NCBI GenBank assembly: GCA_905221605.1
Contig: CAJNDS010000439.1
Location: 64,001-125,000, forward strand
DNA: 61,000 nucleotides
Direction of reading: 5' to 3'
DNA from: Symbiodinium natans
Taxonomy: Eukaryota > Sar > Dinophyceae > Suessiales > Symbiodiniaceae
Position numbers and translations under genes: made by a program. The first letter of the stretch is position 1; the number at the start of each line of letters is the position of its first letter. This document shows positions 1 through 14,300 of this stretch, in pieces. A model generated the notes under the pieces. It searched no databases. It saw only the letters and a program-made list of their open reading frames with translations, and was not told the origin of the DNA.

Positions 1-655
1 GTGGAGTCACGGCTTCGTGGCTTCTGGTCATTGTGGCGTGCATACTTCGCCATCTTTCGCAAAGCCATTCGCGCGATGCAGATGTGCAAAGTTGGCAATG
101 GCCATGGGTTTAGTGAACAGTGTAGTGCCTGGCACGTGCTCGTACCACGAGTGATCTGATTTGCGCTCCGAACTTCCTCAATTCTTGACTTCAGCTCTTG
201 GCTTCAGCAGCATGAATCGCAGGCTCGTTTCAACTTGCCCGTGGATCTCACGGGGGTGTTGACATGATAGATGTGTTTTCAGATCACACACAAATCCCAA
301 CGTGGGTTGCCTGGCAGCCCGCGGAAGTTGCCCCATGTTGTGCACACAAAGGATACTTCGGTTGCTGTTACCTCTTGCCCGCTTCCTCCGCGGTCTTTCT
401 CATGCTTTGAGAGGTAGGGCAGTTTAACTCTGAAGTATGGAAGGCGGTTGATGAGTCCGACGAGACGCAGGCCACGACGGCATGCAATGTTGCTGAACCT
501 TGCGCTATGTGAGTTTCGTGGCAAGCATGCAGTGGAGGTGCAAAATTTCGGTTTCTGCTGCGCAGTGGTGTAGTTGTTAAAGAGGGTGGCAGCTCTTTGC
601 ACATGTTCTGGCCAGGAGCACGGAGGCTGCAATGAGTAGGTTTTGTTTTCGGCAC
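1..655. other. No gene recognised upstream of the exon array
   Basis: I find no A or B exon, repeat or recognisable protein here. It may be intron or 5' flank of the array gene. Confidence 0.5.
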
Positions 656-673
656 ATTCTGGTGCGTAGCCAG

Positions 674-718
674 GCCAGCGGGAGGTCAGTGCGAGATCGC
701 ATTGCCACGCCCTTCGCA
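674..718 (+). CDS. Array exon A1 (short)
   Basis: Reads ASGRSVRDRIATPFA after a CCAG acceptor and is followed by GATCCC. At 15 codons it lacks six of the usual 21 at the N-terminal side. It is the first A-type copy seen and is diverged, so it may be decayed. Confidence 0.45.
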
Positions 719-1045
719 GATCCCACGACCATGGACCTTGCAGAGGCATGGACGTTGGCCGCAACTGGTTCATACTGCAGCTCCATGAACATGGCACTGC
801 TCGAAATCGGCACGCCGCTTTTCGTGACATGGTAAGTTGCGGCATGTTGCGGCGTGACAGGAACGGAGGGTTCAGCTGGCGCCAGTGGTCTCCACCCTCG
901 AGGCACCGGGTGGGTGGGTGGCGGTTATGCCTGGGCCTGTAAAGGACCTTTCCGGCAAAGCTCTTGTTGACTGCTTGAGGAGTTCGAAGCGCAAGGTGCT
1001 TTTCGATCAAGCCGAGACAGGAGAGCGGCTCCGACAAAAAGCAGC

Positions 1046-1110
<65 letters not shown>

Positions 1111-4100
1111 CGGTTGCAGGCAAGACGAGAGTGAGGAACTTGTGACATGGACTGCAGGATGCCAACTCCCCACGTCAGCTCCGAGCTGCTCCAGGAATTT
1201 ACGAATGGGAAATACATCGAAAATACATCGGATTTCGAAGCTGGAAGCTGTCCGGACAGTGAAAACTTTGCACTCAGGAGGTTCTTGCGACGGAGGGCAA
1301 GACGGTTCGCATCTGCTCAGCTGTTGATGCGAAGGTGGTCATGCCAACAGCAGCGGTTTCTTCGTGCAACCGTGATTGATCAAATTTTGCAGCGCCAGGG
1401 GGTTCCGCTTTCTGGCGAGGGACGCCCCAGTCGAGATCGGCAAGCCACTCCCTTCTTCCAGGACGCGTTGGCAACCTTGTGATGCACGATTTGCGCTTTA
1501 AACAAACATAGATAGAGACCCTCCTCAGGGTGCTGTTGACCCTTGAAGCATGGTGAGGGCAGTAAAGGGATTGCGGTGGGCGAACGCTCTGGCATCCTGA
1601 GGGACCGGATAGCGAGTGGCTTGTGTTGCCTTAAAACGTTCCCCATATCCTCTTCTTCGACTGCCTCCCCTCCCCCCTCCTGTGACTTCTGGGAAAAGAG
1701 GAGAAGGCGCCTCAAGAAGCCGCGTCCGTACAGTTTGAGGACGCCGTCACCACAGAGGCGGGGTTAGAAGTGCAGGTATAATTGGTTCATAACTACCATG
1801 AACCTCCATGTAGGCGTGTATAAGGGTGTGTAGGGGTGTATAGGGGTGTATAGGGGTGTACAGGGGTGTATAGGGGTGTATAGGGTTTATGCTTCAGGTA
1901 GGGTCTAGGGCTTAGGGCTTCCGTAGGGTTTGGGGCGGTGTTGGGCACGCGGGCATCCCTGACCTGGTCTGAAATTTAACTCTTCAGACATCTTCAGAGA
2001 TGTCGGAGGGGAGATCTCAACAATCCCCCCCCTTTCCAGCACCGAAGGGGGTGTTCCTCAGCAGAGTGGTGTGATGCGTCATTGTCTCGCTGCTCCAATC
2101 CGGTGCACAGTGAATAGGAGAGAGTGTGGTCAGGTATCTTGGGGATGGTTTGGTGTATTAGTTGGCCCATGGGCTTGACTTCTGATGGGGAACGGCACCC
2201 TGTATAGTTCTGGAAAACTGGCCGGGTGGGCGCATTACATTCATTACATGTCACACGGCAGCAAACAGAAGGTAGCAAAAACACACAGCCACGAAACTCT
2301 TCGAAGAAGATGCAGAAGGGGGAAGGCCTCCAGAGGACCCCACTGTGCTGATCCCCCTGCAGGTGATTGAAGTTTCCGGCGCCCGGCGATCCTCTCGAGA
2401 CCGCCAGGCTACGCCATTCTTCAAGGAGAGACGATGTGCCTTCGCGTATAAGCAGAAGAATCAGCCGTCATATCCAGGCTTGAGTGTCGAAAGATGTTTG
2501 AGTCACTTGTTGCTCTACACCCCAAGCTGCCACTCCACAATCGGGTTCCTGATCAACTGTTGGTTCAGATGCATAACTCTGAATGCCCAAAGCTGTCCCC
2601 AGCTACTTCTCTTAGCTGTTGGAGAATTCCTTCGCATTTCGTCGGATAGTTTCAGGAGGACGACCTCTCAGCGGAAGCGCGGAGTGTCCAGTTCGACGAT
2701 GCCATTAGCACACAGGCCCTGGTTTTCATGCAGCGCACCTGTATCAGTATCACATCCAGAAAAGGTGCTGCTTAAAGCTCATGGTTAGAGTGATGCTTCG
2801 TGGTCCAACTTGCCATCCGCAACGGATTCGTAACAGTTCAGAAATGCAAGATCAGAAGAAGTTGTGCGTGCAGCTTCTGAACCGCCAAAGAAGCGGGCGG
2901 CTTGGACATTGTCCGACGCTCACGGGCGAGTAGCGAAACCCGTGCGCAAGTCACATCCTTTGCATTTTATATTTGGTCTTGATTCTTGACGTTCATGGCC
3001 CGACGATAGCCCTCAATGCGCTTCTCAATCGTTTACTACATCGTTTCGCTTCCATCGCTCCTCTTGTCTGTGCTGAGCCTGTCTTGAGTCTTGGTCTGTT
3101 GTAGCCTGGATGCTCATCATGCTACTGCATACTGCCTGCACTGGTTCAGAGCAGCCAAAAATGCCAACCACACTTCTCTTCCTCATCACCCTTTTTCTCG
3201 CCGTCGCCCTTTCCTCTCTGAGATTTTGACACATAGGCTCCTCACCTTCCAGCCCCTCGGGATTTTGGTATGAGTTGTGTGTCGTCGAGTTATGATGATC
3301 GAAGCCTCTCACCTCCTGCATATCCGCGTCCGATTTCTGCACCGAGTTTCGCCCTTAACCAGCTGCCTGCCTGTCGTTTGAAACCAATCCACACACATGT
3401 CTCCTCCGCACACCGGCGAGTCTTCTTCGCCAGGTTGTGCCAGGCTCTGGCCCGAGACGATCAGTTCGAGAACGCCAGGCAACCCCCTTCCTCAAGGAGA
3501 CTATCAAGTAACCCCAACTTGTCCTCTACACAATCACCAAACTCGGTAGACTCTATCCTGCCTGGCTCAGCAGTCCTTTGTGCGCGAGGAGGACGATGTT
3601 CCAGAAGACCGTGCCGTCCAATTCAGTGAGGCTGTCCGCACAGAGGCCCGCTGCTCCGAATAAGCGGAGTCGCATCGAGGACCAGAAGTATTGGAAGTTG
3701 GATGATCTGCAACATTCTGCAACTCATGCTGCAACTCATGCTGCAACGTAGCTGCAATGCAGCTGCAATGTAGGCGCACTATATCCGCCTTCGTTTTGAG
3801 AAAAATTTTGAAGCCACGGCACGATGAAGGTGTAGAGGCCCCCGTCCTAGAAAGCACGGAGTGTTGCCGCCGTTGATCTTCGAAAGCTTGTGGCTCTACG
3901 GCCTCCTGTGACCCCCTGTGCCAGCACTGCTGTTGCGAGGCAGTCCAAGCCTCTGGCCCGAGACGTTCTGTTCGAGATCGTGTGGCGACCCCTTTCTTCA
4001 AGGAGGAGTGCTGCTTATCTGCTGCGTGCCTTTGAGCTTCTTCCGCTCTTTCGCGCCCGCTCTGTGGCGATGAGTATCGTTGTCGCTAACTATCAGTAAT

Positions 4101-5321
4101 CATACCTTTAATGCTGCAAAACAGAATGAATGCAACTACTATTGGTTTGCAGTTTCTCCAAGAAGCTGGTACCTCTCTTGCGTAGACCTGCTGAAGCACC
4201 TGAAGCTTACCGGCAGGAGGAGGACGTTCCTGAGGAAGCGCGTGCCGTCCAGTTCAGCGACGCCGTCCGCACGGAGGTACAGCTGCGCGGGAACTGGAGT
4301 TGTCCGCTGTGCCATTTAAACCATGCAGTGCCGGGAATGAATCGTGAGTACTTCCTTTCTTCGGTACTGGGCTGCGCTACTGTTGTTGATGTGAGTGTTG
4401 GAAGAAGGGAGGTGGGGTGTTCGGAGGTGGCTTTCGCGGCACCTTTCGGGGTGGTGCGGGGGCAGCGCCGCTAGAAAGAAAAGAGGAGAAAGACAGGGAG
4501 AGCGAGCGAGAGAGAGAGCGAGAGTTGCGCAGCCAACGCACTTGATGAATGGCTGGCAGAACAATGGGGTGAATCCATTGTGCTCCTCGAGACACAACAC
4601 GAGGAAAAGGGCCCCACATCCAAGTCGGATCCCACAGAAGGGGAAGAGCCAGACACCCCTGACACCATACCCTGGGCACCCCCGACACCACCCTCACACC
4701 TGCAACCGGCCACACACCCACTGACACAGCACCGCACATTGCACCACCCAGACCCACACTCACTACATGAACCACAACAGCTGGAGATGGTGGACAGAGA
4801 ACCCACGGAGGAATACCCCTCGCCACCAGACCACACCAAGAAGAAGACGAGCCGAAGGGGAGAGGGAACTACATCGACGTGACCACCGACTACCAGCACA
4901 ACGGCGAAGGCGAACACATGGGGGGCGCGAACTACACCAACGTGAACATAGAGTACCAGAAGGGGACTACGACAGCAGAAGGAGGAGAACGCATGAGGGA
5001 GCCAGCAGCGACTAGGCAAACGATGGGAGCACAGAAAGGGGGGATGACAGTGAAGTGCAGCTAGTTTGTGATTACAGGTGCGTACGGCCCCGATAGGTTG
5101 TTTGAGCGAGTCTGAACCCCAAACCCATCGAGAAAACCAGGAGGTACAGAGGGGGGATGCCGAACAGTAGCAGTTTTTGCAGAACCCCTGACTCCTGAGT
5201 ATTTGGCCAATGAGCCGGACGTCCACTCAACATGAGATGGACGTCATGTACCAACAGACCCGAGACCAGCACGCGCCCCTGGGGGCGGCCTCCCTTCGGG
5301 GGGGTCATGCGTGGCCCGGGG

Positions 5322-5357
<36 letters not shown>

Positions 5358-8300
5358 GAGGGGTGTGGTTGGAAATGCCGGGTTCGCCGTCAACATGTCG
5401 GTTGCAGCCGTTGAGTGCTCTTCTTTTACCTGCCGTGATCCCACAGCTGGTGCGAGGCAGTCCAAGCCTCTGGGCCGAGACGTTCTGTTCGAGATCGTGT
5501 GGCGACCCCTTTCTTCAAGGAGGAGCGCTGCTTCCTGCCTGCTGCCTGATCTCTGCATGCCTTTGCGCTTCTTCCGCTCTTTCGCGCCCGCCCTGTGCCC
5601 CGGTACATGTAGAGGCGTCACCCGTTTGCTTAGCAAGTAGTCAAAAAGAAGAGTTGTCAACTAGCTTACATCGGTTCCGAAGGCGGGCCCCCAAAGAAGA
5701 CAGGACACAGCATCTTACGAGCCATCCACCGCAGCTGCTGCCTCTCTTGCGTACATGCTGATGCTTACTAGCAGGAGGAGGATGTGCCTGAGGAAGCGCG
5801 TGCCGTCCAGTTCAGCGACGCCGTCAGCACGGAGGTGCAGCTGTCTGTGCAGTGCTGCAGTCATGTCGGCCTCGGCCGTGTAGCTCCTGCTGCCATCTCA
5901 TACCCGGCCTTGTGTGATCTATGCGCAACTGACGGGCGCCCTCCACATGGTCAGTTAATGTCCGCTAGCAGGGGAGCCTGCTGTACCTGCATATCAATAG
6001 GCCTGGCTTTGCTGGTGCGAGGCAGTCCAAGCCTCGGGGCCGAGACGTTCTGTTCGAGATCGTGTGCAGACGCCTTTCTTCAAGGAGGAGCCGCCCATGT
6101 CTGCAAACAGCTGCAGCCAACTGCTTGCTGCCTGATCCCCGCAATTCGTGCCTCTGCAATTGGCGTTCGTTTGTGGTGTCCCTTTGCGCGTGCTGTCGGC
6201 TTGTGCGCCTTCAATGGTGCGATTTGTTGGCTCCAAGTAGTTTAATTTATGGAATCGGCGTAGTAGAAATTACGAAACCTTGGAGCAGCATCATAAGCTC
6301 CAGCAGCAGCAGTAGCTCCAGCAGCAGCAGTAGCGGCAGCAGCAATTAGCAGCAACTAGCAGCCATTAGCAGCCATTCGCAGCAATTGGCCATGAGCAGC
6401 CATCAGCAGCCATCAGCAGCCATCTGAGCAGCCATCGGCAGACAACAGCAACAGCAGCAGCATGAACAGCACCAGCAGCAGCACCAGCATCAGCATAAGA
6501 CGGTTTTGGTGATGGTTAAGGCCTCACATTCTGGGGCAGAACGGGTGCGTAAGATTCCAAGGCAAACGGTGAATCTGAAAGACGATGCTTCATACCTGCC
6601 TTTGGTAAAGAAGTCCAATGTCAGGAGGTTGCGATCCCTGAGGACGAGCGTGCCGTCCAGTTCAACGATGCCATCAGCACCGAGGCTTTGTCTGGCATTT
6701 GTGCTTCCGACTGCGGAACTCATTGCACTTTGCACGTGCTCCAATTTCTTCTGTCTCAGCTGGTTGGCGAGAAGTGTCAAGGGGCGGATCAAGCCCACCA
6801 CAGACAGATATGCATGTCGGACATGTTGTGAAAAAAGTCTCCACCCACCCCGTGGAGAGTGCTGGTCCCAGCTGAGTGCAGGTTGTGACAAACTTGTCCC
6901 TTTTGTGTGAGGCGGTCCCAGCCTCCGGGCCAAGAAGATCGGTTCGAGAGCGTCAAGCGACTCCCTTCCTGAAGGAGGAGCTGTGCGTGGCGGCTTGTGT
7001 CTCATTCGGGAGTCATTCGCCTTTTTGGGTATTGCAGGTCTTGAGTTGGTATTGAGACTAGATCCCACATGGTGCCTGTACCACAGTCGTGAATCCTGTT
7101 ATGAACATGTCTGCGTGGAATAGACATACTGGACATGCGCCAACCATCACAAATCTGCTTTGCCACCCTGATGCACTAGCGTTTATTATACGAGGTGCAC
7201 AGGAAGTGGCATCTCTTTCAGTGCGCTTTTCATTCAAAGTGCTGGCGGGTGTCGAACATGCTTCAAAGGGCTGCTGGCAGGACTCTGAATCTCCTGAAGA
7301 AGGACGAGGTGTCCAGTTCGACGATGCTATCAGCACGGAGGCATTGCGTGTATTTGATAGCGCAGGTTGTCTTTGCTTTTAGTGTCTTAAGACGTTTGTG
7401 ATTTTGTAGAATGTGAAGATGCCACGGCTTCATGCCGATACGGAAAGCATGTGCCGAAGAATCTGAACTCCCCACAAGATTTCCGCGTCTTCGTGCTGAT
7501 CCCTCAGCTGCTTGGTAACTAAGCTAGCGAACGAAGTGAACAAGGAAGCGTCTGCAAGGTTGTGACACAAGACCCTGAGAACTTCGATGTAGAACTCAAG
7601 CCTTTGATAACAGCCGGGTGTGCCGTTCGTTCGCTCACGCTATCAATCTTATGTTCGCGCGTCATTAAGACTTTGCAACTTGTTATTTTTAACGCGCTTG
7701 CGTCAACTCACTACTTTACCGTCTCTACACCAAAATGCCAATAAATGACACAGGCTTTTTGGGGGGTTCGCAAGCTCACTGTCTTGATATTTTTCCGGAC
7801 CGTTAAGATAACACTATTTGCCCGGGCCCGGGCACACTTTGCGTTCACTTCGTTCATATTGCCGCGCACTCTGTTCAATAATCTACTTCGGTTGCCCAAT
7901 TAACTACTCCGTTCTCTCCATTAATCATCAGAGATTCTTGCTGCCGATGCGTGTGTGCGTGTTTGGTACGACCACCCCGCACCCCAGCCCTGTCTCCGAG
8001 CCAATGCCCCTAGCTTAGTACCTTTGTAGTTGATCACAGGGGGAAGAGTTTCTGTTCCTGTGAAGTCGGCTGCCTTGCCTAAGTGCCCAAATCCAACCCA
8101 AGCTGATCGGCTTGGGGGGCGGGCCCATGGAGGTTGGCGTTTTTCCCAGCTCGGATTGAGGGGCTCGGAGCGTCGAACTCTTGCCGGGTCTCCCCAATGA
8201 CGCAAGCGGCGGGGGGGAAGAGATGGCGGGAGGGAACGTTTCCGTTGGCCGGAGTGCACCCCAGGCCGTCCACTCACTTACTCACTCATAATCAGAGATT

Positions 8301-11300
8301 CATGAAGGGAACGCTCGTGCGGTCCCCAGGTGGATTATGTACTAGAATTTGTAAGGAGGGAAGTGAATATATATATATATATATATGAACGTAATGACGC
8401 GCGAAATTAGGGGACAGAGAGAAGGAACTGGGTGCTCCCTTAAAAACAAAAGAAAAAATGAGCGGCCCAGAAAACCCGTGAGCCGAAAGAGAAGAGACTT
8501 GGTGAGCTCGGGGACGAAAGATGCTTAAAATATCACGAATTCAGAGGGCTAGTAGCACGTTTCCTGTTTTCATTTCCTTCGCCATTAGTCTAGATGAAAT
8601 GATGACGACAGTGTGTTGCCGCTTTCTGAGGAACCAATCTCCACCAAATCGAAAGCTATTCCGTTTCAAAGCGGAATTTCATCAAATTCGTTATTGCCCA
8701 GAGTCACCTCATGCTATGTGCCGCCCGCAACATGCCAGCCGCTCGTGACAACCGAAAGGATTCACGACCAAAGAAAATCATAGCATTGGGCTCTCTGGCT
8801 GCCTTCTGATTCTGCGAGCATATCCGCACTACAGGTACATACTGGAAGTGGGGGAGAGTCGCACATGCTGGCCAGGTGCAGAGGAAACTACGGCTGTACT
8901 CACCCGAACCCTCACTAGAGTCCTCATCGACTCAACACCTGAAACCCTCCAAAAAAATCCCAACAAGGGGCTTCTGAAAAAAGAGGGAGCCTAAGCAGCC
9001 TAGGCGTCCTAAGCTTCAGAGACCCTACATCCCCGCCGTTTCGTCACAGCCTTCCATCAGCTACTGGGCTCCAGAAGTTCTTCATGCTTTCTGGATAGTG
9101 AGTGTAACAAGAGATGTTGTGAAATTTAGATCCCCGTCCACGTCATGATTTTCCGAAGCCATGGTTTAAGGTCTCGTTTCCATGTATTGGGGGGGGGTTG
9201 TTCAATTGCATGTTGCTATACGCTTGGGTGTTTGAGTTTTTGGTGGACATCGTTTTTCCTAGTTTGTGGAAGGTTCATCTCTGCTACTTTCTCTTTCCAC
9301 ACCCGGACGTACAGCTTCCGAATCTGCGTTGTCTACTTTAGTAACTTTAGTACCGAGATTGAAACCAGTGCCTGATCAAGCATGCTTTGGGCGGAGGCGC
9401 CCGGGACCTAGTCAAATTTGTGGAAAAGCAAAGAAATGACCTCCCAGACTTGGGGGGTGGCGATGTGGGGAGGGCCGGGGGGGGGGGCGAGGTCGCATAC
9501 GTCGTATACCAAACGAGGTTTAGGTGGCTGACACGTGGCAAAGAAATGACATGTCTTCAAGCTTCTCGCCAGCACAGCTCGGGGCAAATCTGATCCCGCG
9601 AGGCGGTTCCCGTCTCTGGGCCAAGACGGTCGGTACGAGAGCGTCAGGCGACCCCCTTCCTGAAGGAGGAGCTGCGTGCACTTGTTTCGATGCCGCGCTT
9701 CTTCGGCCGTCAGAGTTCTGGACCATGCTGGGGTAGGCCCTTGGCCGGCGCGTCTGTGCTAGACGCCTCTGTTCAAGAAACTCTGCTTCCCAGAACAGTC
9801 TTATGGCAGGACTCTGAGTCTCCTGAAGAAGGACGAGGTGTCCAGTTCGACGATACTATCAGCGCAGAGGCCTTGCCTTGCTTGCATGTCTCACAGTTCG
9901 CCCCCAGGTTTTTTGAAGTAAAGTGTGCATGGAGTGATGCGAATGTCAGAGTGACCTGACGACATTTGGAGTTGATTCGACGAAGTACGAGTGGGGGAGA
10001 GAGGAGTACGGGAACCCAGTGCCCAGCTTCACACGGACACTGAACCACACCGGCGCGGGGGGGTGCTTGCGCCCCTCAAGCCCAGCAGAAGAAGAGGACC
10101 ATTGTGGTAGCCAGTTGAAGAATCTTCAGAGCAACTGCCGGTCAGGGGGCCGTGTGGAGCTGGAACCCCATTGATGAACCTTGACTCAGTCACCCCCATG
10201 CGCAGCAATTATTGCAGTGAACCTTCCTGACCAGGTAGTTCAAGTCTCTGGACCCAGACGGCCGGTTCAAGGGCGTCAGGCGACCCCCCGCTTCCTCGGT
10301 GAGGAGCGCGACTGAGGTCTGTGCTGATTTGCTTGTACGTGTTGTCTTCGTTCGCGTGGCTCTGGAGGGGAGGGACGGGTGGCGTTGGAATACGGTAGAA
10401 GAGCAACTTTGCCGATTGTTGGCGCTGGTTGGCTAGGGCCGCTTGGGCGATGGCCAGCCTGGCTTTGGATTCGTAGAAGCACTAAAGGCGTCCATCAAGG
10501 AGCCAGCCACTCGTCGCCGACCGGCAGAGCTGGGCAGACCCAACATGCTTTGCTAGCATGTAAGAGTCTTAGAGTGGCCAGGGTCCCCCAAGCACACCTC
10601 CCTGGATCCAACACTAAATGTTGTAGGAACCTACGAAGATCTGAGTCCACAGACGGGGAAGTGACAGGGAACCTCTGAGAAGGAGGACCCACGACCCAAC
10701 CGGACACCCACCGATATCAAAGAAGCCATGATCAGTGCCTTACGCACACGTCCGCTTATTGAAGTGAGGTTGGGTGTCGCGGACATCTGTTGATTGCTTC
10801 TTCGCTCATCACTTCGCCTGTGGCCTCATTCGTTTCTCCTCCTGGGGTCCTAATGTCAGGGCTTTCCAGCCGAGCCAGGTTCTATATAAGCCGGAGTTGT
10901 CGAAGCTCTTGCACAAGGTGTCTACTTGTCTTAAGTCACGCGCGGCGCTGCTAGTCACTAGTCCCTGAGCATACCTGAACATACGGAACCCAGACAGGAG
11001 GCTCAGATTCCTGGGGAAGTACGGGCTGTCCACTTCAGCGACGCGATTAGCACCGAGGCGTTGCCTTGCAAGCGACTCTGATAGATATCTTGACAGCTGA
11101 AGGAAAAGTCGGCATCAGCTGGAGATTATCTTATGGGGGCAGAAATGTAGAGGGATACTTCGGTCATAGAAAGTTTGCTCGGACGGAATTTTGAAGGGAA
11201 TCCGATTTAGAAGAACCCCACATGGTCAGAAGTCGTTGCTGAAGTGCAGGGTCTTCCGTTTGCGGCCCGATCTGGAGTGTAATCTGCTAAGGGGTTGCTA

Positions 11301-14300
11301 ACAGCTAACGTTTGTGAGGCAGTTCGAGTCTTCGGGCCGAGACGGCCAGTTCAGGAACGTCAGGCAACACCTTTCCTCAAAGAGGAGCTGTGCAAGCTGT
11401 TGCTGCTTGTGTCTGTGATTCGTTGGGGCTGCTGATCTACTGAGCAATTTCGGCGATGCTGCAGCAAGGGTTTTCTCTGCTGAGCCTAAAAGTCAAACTT
11501 TTAGGAGGGGTTCAGAAGTCAGCCAAGACGAGTTTCCTGAAACTGCAGTGGCATTAATACCATTGAAAGCTTCCCCGTTTGCTTCCAAGACGGTAGATCA
11601 ACCACTGAAGAACTGTCGAAGCTTCCCTTTCCTGCTGGTGTTCTGAGTCGAAAGGACGCAGAGGTTCCTGCAGACGATCGTGCTGTCCAGTTCAACGATG
11701 CCGTCAGCACCGAGGCGCTTTCTTTCGGAAAAGGACGTGAAAGTGATCCTCGTGCTTTGCTCTCTTGAATTGTCAAGCTGTTGGCGAAACTGATGTGCTT
11801 GATGGCGTTGGAATGCATTCTTTGTGCCGCAGGATCGGTTCGTTGTGATTACGGTATTCTCCGCCATTGAACTTACGAGCGCTGCGTTTCTGTGCGTTGC
11901 ATTGCTTACCTGCTTTTTTGTTATTGCCTTTCTTCTTTCGTTCGTTGCTGGCGCTCCTGCTCTTGACTGTTCGTTTCGCAGAGTGTCGGCTTGCTGCTTC
12001 TACAGTAGGTTGCTGTTGTAGTCTGTTGTACGTTCAGTCTCTCCTGATGGCTTGATGTTTTCGGGAGCTGATGCATAGTCGTGCTTCGATGACGTGCTGA
12101 GCCCCGAGGAATGTGCTGCCTTGCTCTGTGTGTGTTGTTTGGGCTCTTCTACATGCTCGGTCTTGTCTTGCCTCTCCTGCAGATTTCTAACGCTGGCGAA
12201 TGCCCAAGGACCATTCCCGTGGGAGGCTTTCCACCGAAGAAACATTGGCCCATGCCCGGGCATGTGCAATGGCCCGCACCCCCTTCGTAGGAATATCTAT
12301 GAGAGAATCACAGCACAGGAAACAGCCAGCACAGGAAACAGCCAACAGTTTGGCTTAGTTTGATTTGAAGGTTCACAATGTTGGTGGAGGGCCGACAAAA
12401 CGGGCGAGCAAAGATGAGCAAAGTCTACTGCGACAGCACAGCACCAAAAAACGCACAACGTTTGACCATCTCGGCTATGACAGCACCTACAGCACCATAC
12501 AGCACCACGAGCAGGGACCAACCAGCTAGAAAGCTAGGCTTGTGTCTAGGGCCAATCTTCTCGTCTGCCCTTTTGATTCCGCAAACCGCTCGTGTAGAGA
12601 TCATTGACTCAATGATGTGCGCAACTTATCTAGGGCACAAACAGTCTGAAGACTTGGCTCTTGGCTGAGTGCGCTTGAAGCCGGAAGCGGCCTTGACACT
12701 GATTAAGTGCATGGGCGATATGTACATGTTCGTGGGACTTGGTGCGCAAAATGCTGGTCTGGTTTTTGAGAGTAATTAGCGGATGTTGGAAAGTGCACTT
12801 GCAGCCTCCACATGTGTGTTCAGAAGGATATCTGCTGTTGTACGGGAAAGCGGCTGAGCAGGGATCGGTTATGGGTGGCAAGATTCTTCCCATTCTTCCG
12901 ATTTCACGGAGGAGCTCGGCTAGGTGGAGTATTCTTGTGACAAATTCGAGACGCCTGGATTTCGAAAGGCAATTTGAGCGGATGTCGGATTTGTACTTGG
13001 GCTTGGCTTGCTAAGCGTTCTGTGCAGCTGAAGCATGTGGAAATTCGTCTACGCAGTAGCCGCTTAAACAGACAGTGGATGCAAGTACATATTGAGCGAT
13101 TTCATTCTACGCAAATTCGGGGGTCCAACCTCCATGTGAGGTGTATCACTTGAGTGGCGCCCTGCAGAGAGGTCAACATAGCAGCTTATTTCGATGTAAG
13201 CCGCTTGATGCGTACAGCAGATATCAGGTCGGCGACTCGAGGTTCTGTGAATCTTGAACAACACGGGTCGAAACTCAGGTTGCTGCCGAAGAGCAAGCAG
13301 GGTGTGCACACTATCGACGTGTGAGAGGGGGGGAGGGGGGGCGGGGGGGCGATGCAGCTAGTCAAAAAAAATCAGTTGCTGGTCACTCACACTTGACTTT
13401 AGAGGCTGGGTGAGAGTCCAGTCTTGCTTTGCCAGGCAATTCCCGTTTGTGGGCCAAGACGGTCGTCCCGAGATCGTGAAGCGACGCCCTTCATCAAGGA
13501 GGAGCCACGCATGCTTGTTGATTGATAGTCGCTGTGCCGATGATGCACTTTGCATCCCTAATGAAGATCGCAATTAAGGATAGCAGCGTTGCTGATGCCG
13601 TTTCTGGTGCTGGTGCTGATGCTGCTGGTGGTGGTGGGATCGTGGTGGGATCGTAGTCGTGGTCGTGGTGGTGGTGGTGGTGGTGGTGGTCGTCGTCGGC
13701 TTCCTGCAAGTTTGGGAAATGCCACAGGAGGACGACATCATTGAGGATGCTGACATTGCGAGTCCACAGGCCAATCGTGCCCGAGCATTGTCCCCCCCAC
13801 TCACACACACCACATCTTCTCCCAAGGACACGCGTATAGTTTATGAATGCATGCAGTAGGTGAGGACATGTTGAAAAAGGTGAGTGGCAGTTGTTGGCCT
13901 TATTCTCTCCGACATATTAGCTATTGCTGAGCACAGGCTCGTTTCCCCAACATACGACGGCAGCTATTGGGGACTTCAGCTCATCTAGCAAGGTTTATGG
14001 GAGAGTTTATGGGGACGGCCAAAGCACGATTCCAAGCAGGTTCTTGGGAAGGTCAAGCTGAGAACCAGCAACGTCACATTTCTGTTTCATTAGAGGCAAG
14101 AGCAAGTGACAGGCAGAGGGCGGTGTCACCTGTATGTAGACTGAACGCGTCAGGTTGAGGGATCAGGTGACCCTTCAAGCTTCCCCCCTCTCCCCCCTCT
14201 CCCCCGTCTCCCCCCTCCCCCCTTCGCTCGCCCTCCGTCCGCCTGCTGTCTTTTGAAGCGGTGGATAGCTGCCAGGGCAAGACCGTTCGCATCTTTCCTG

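Noticed and set aside
11824-12055. Hydrophobic frames suggesting a membrane protein
   Set aside because: T/C-rich intron sequence gives L/F/C-rich frames; no conserved pattern or splice support.
13620-13692. Poly-His and poly-Val frames over the GTG repeat before B12
   Set aside because: Low-complexity GTG/GTC microsatellite.
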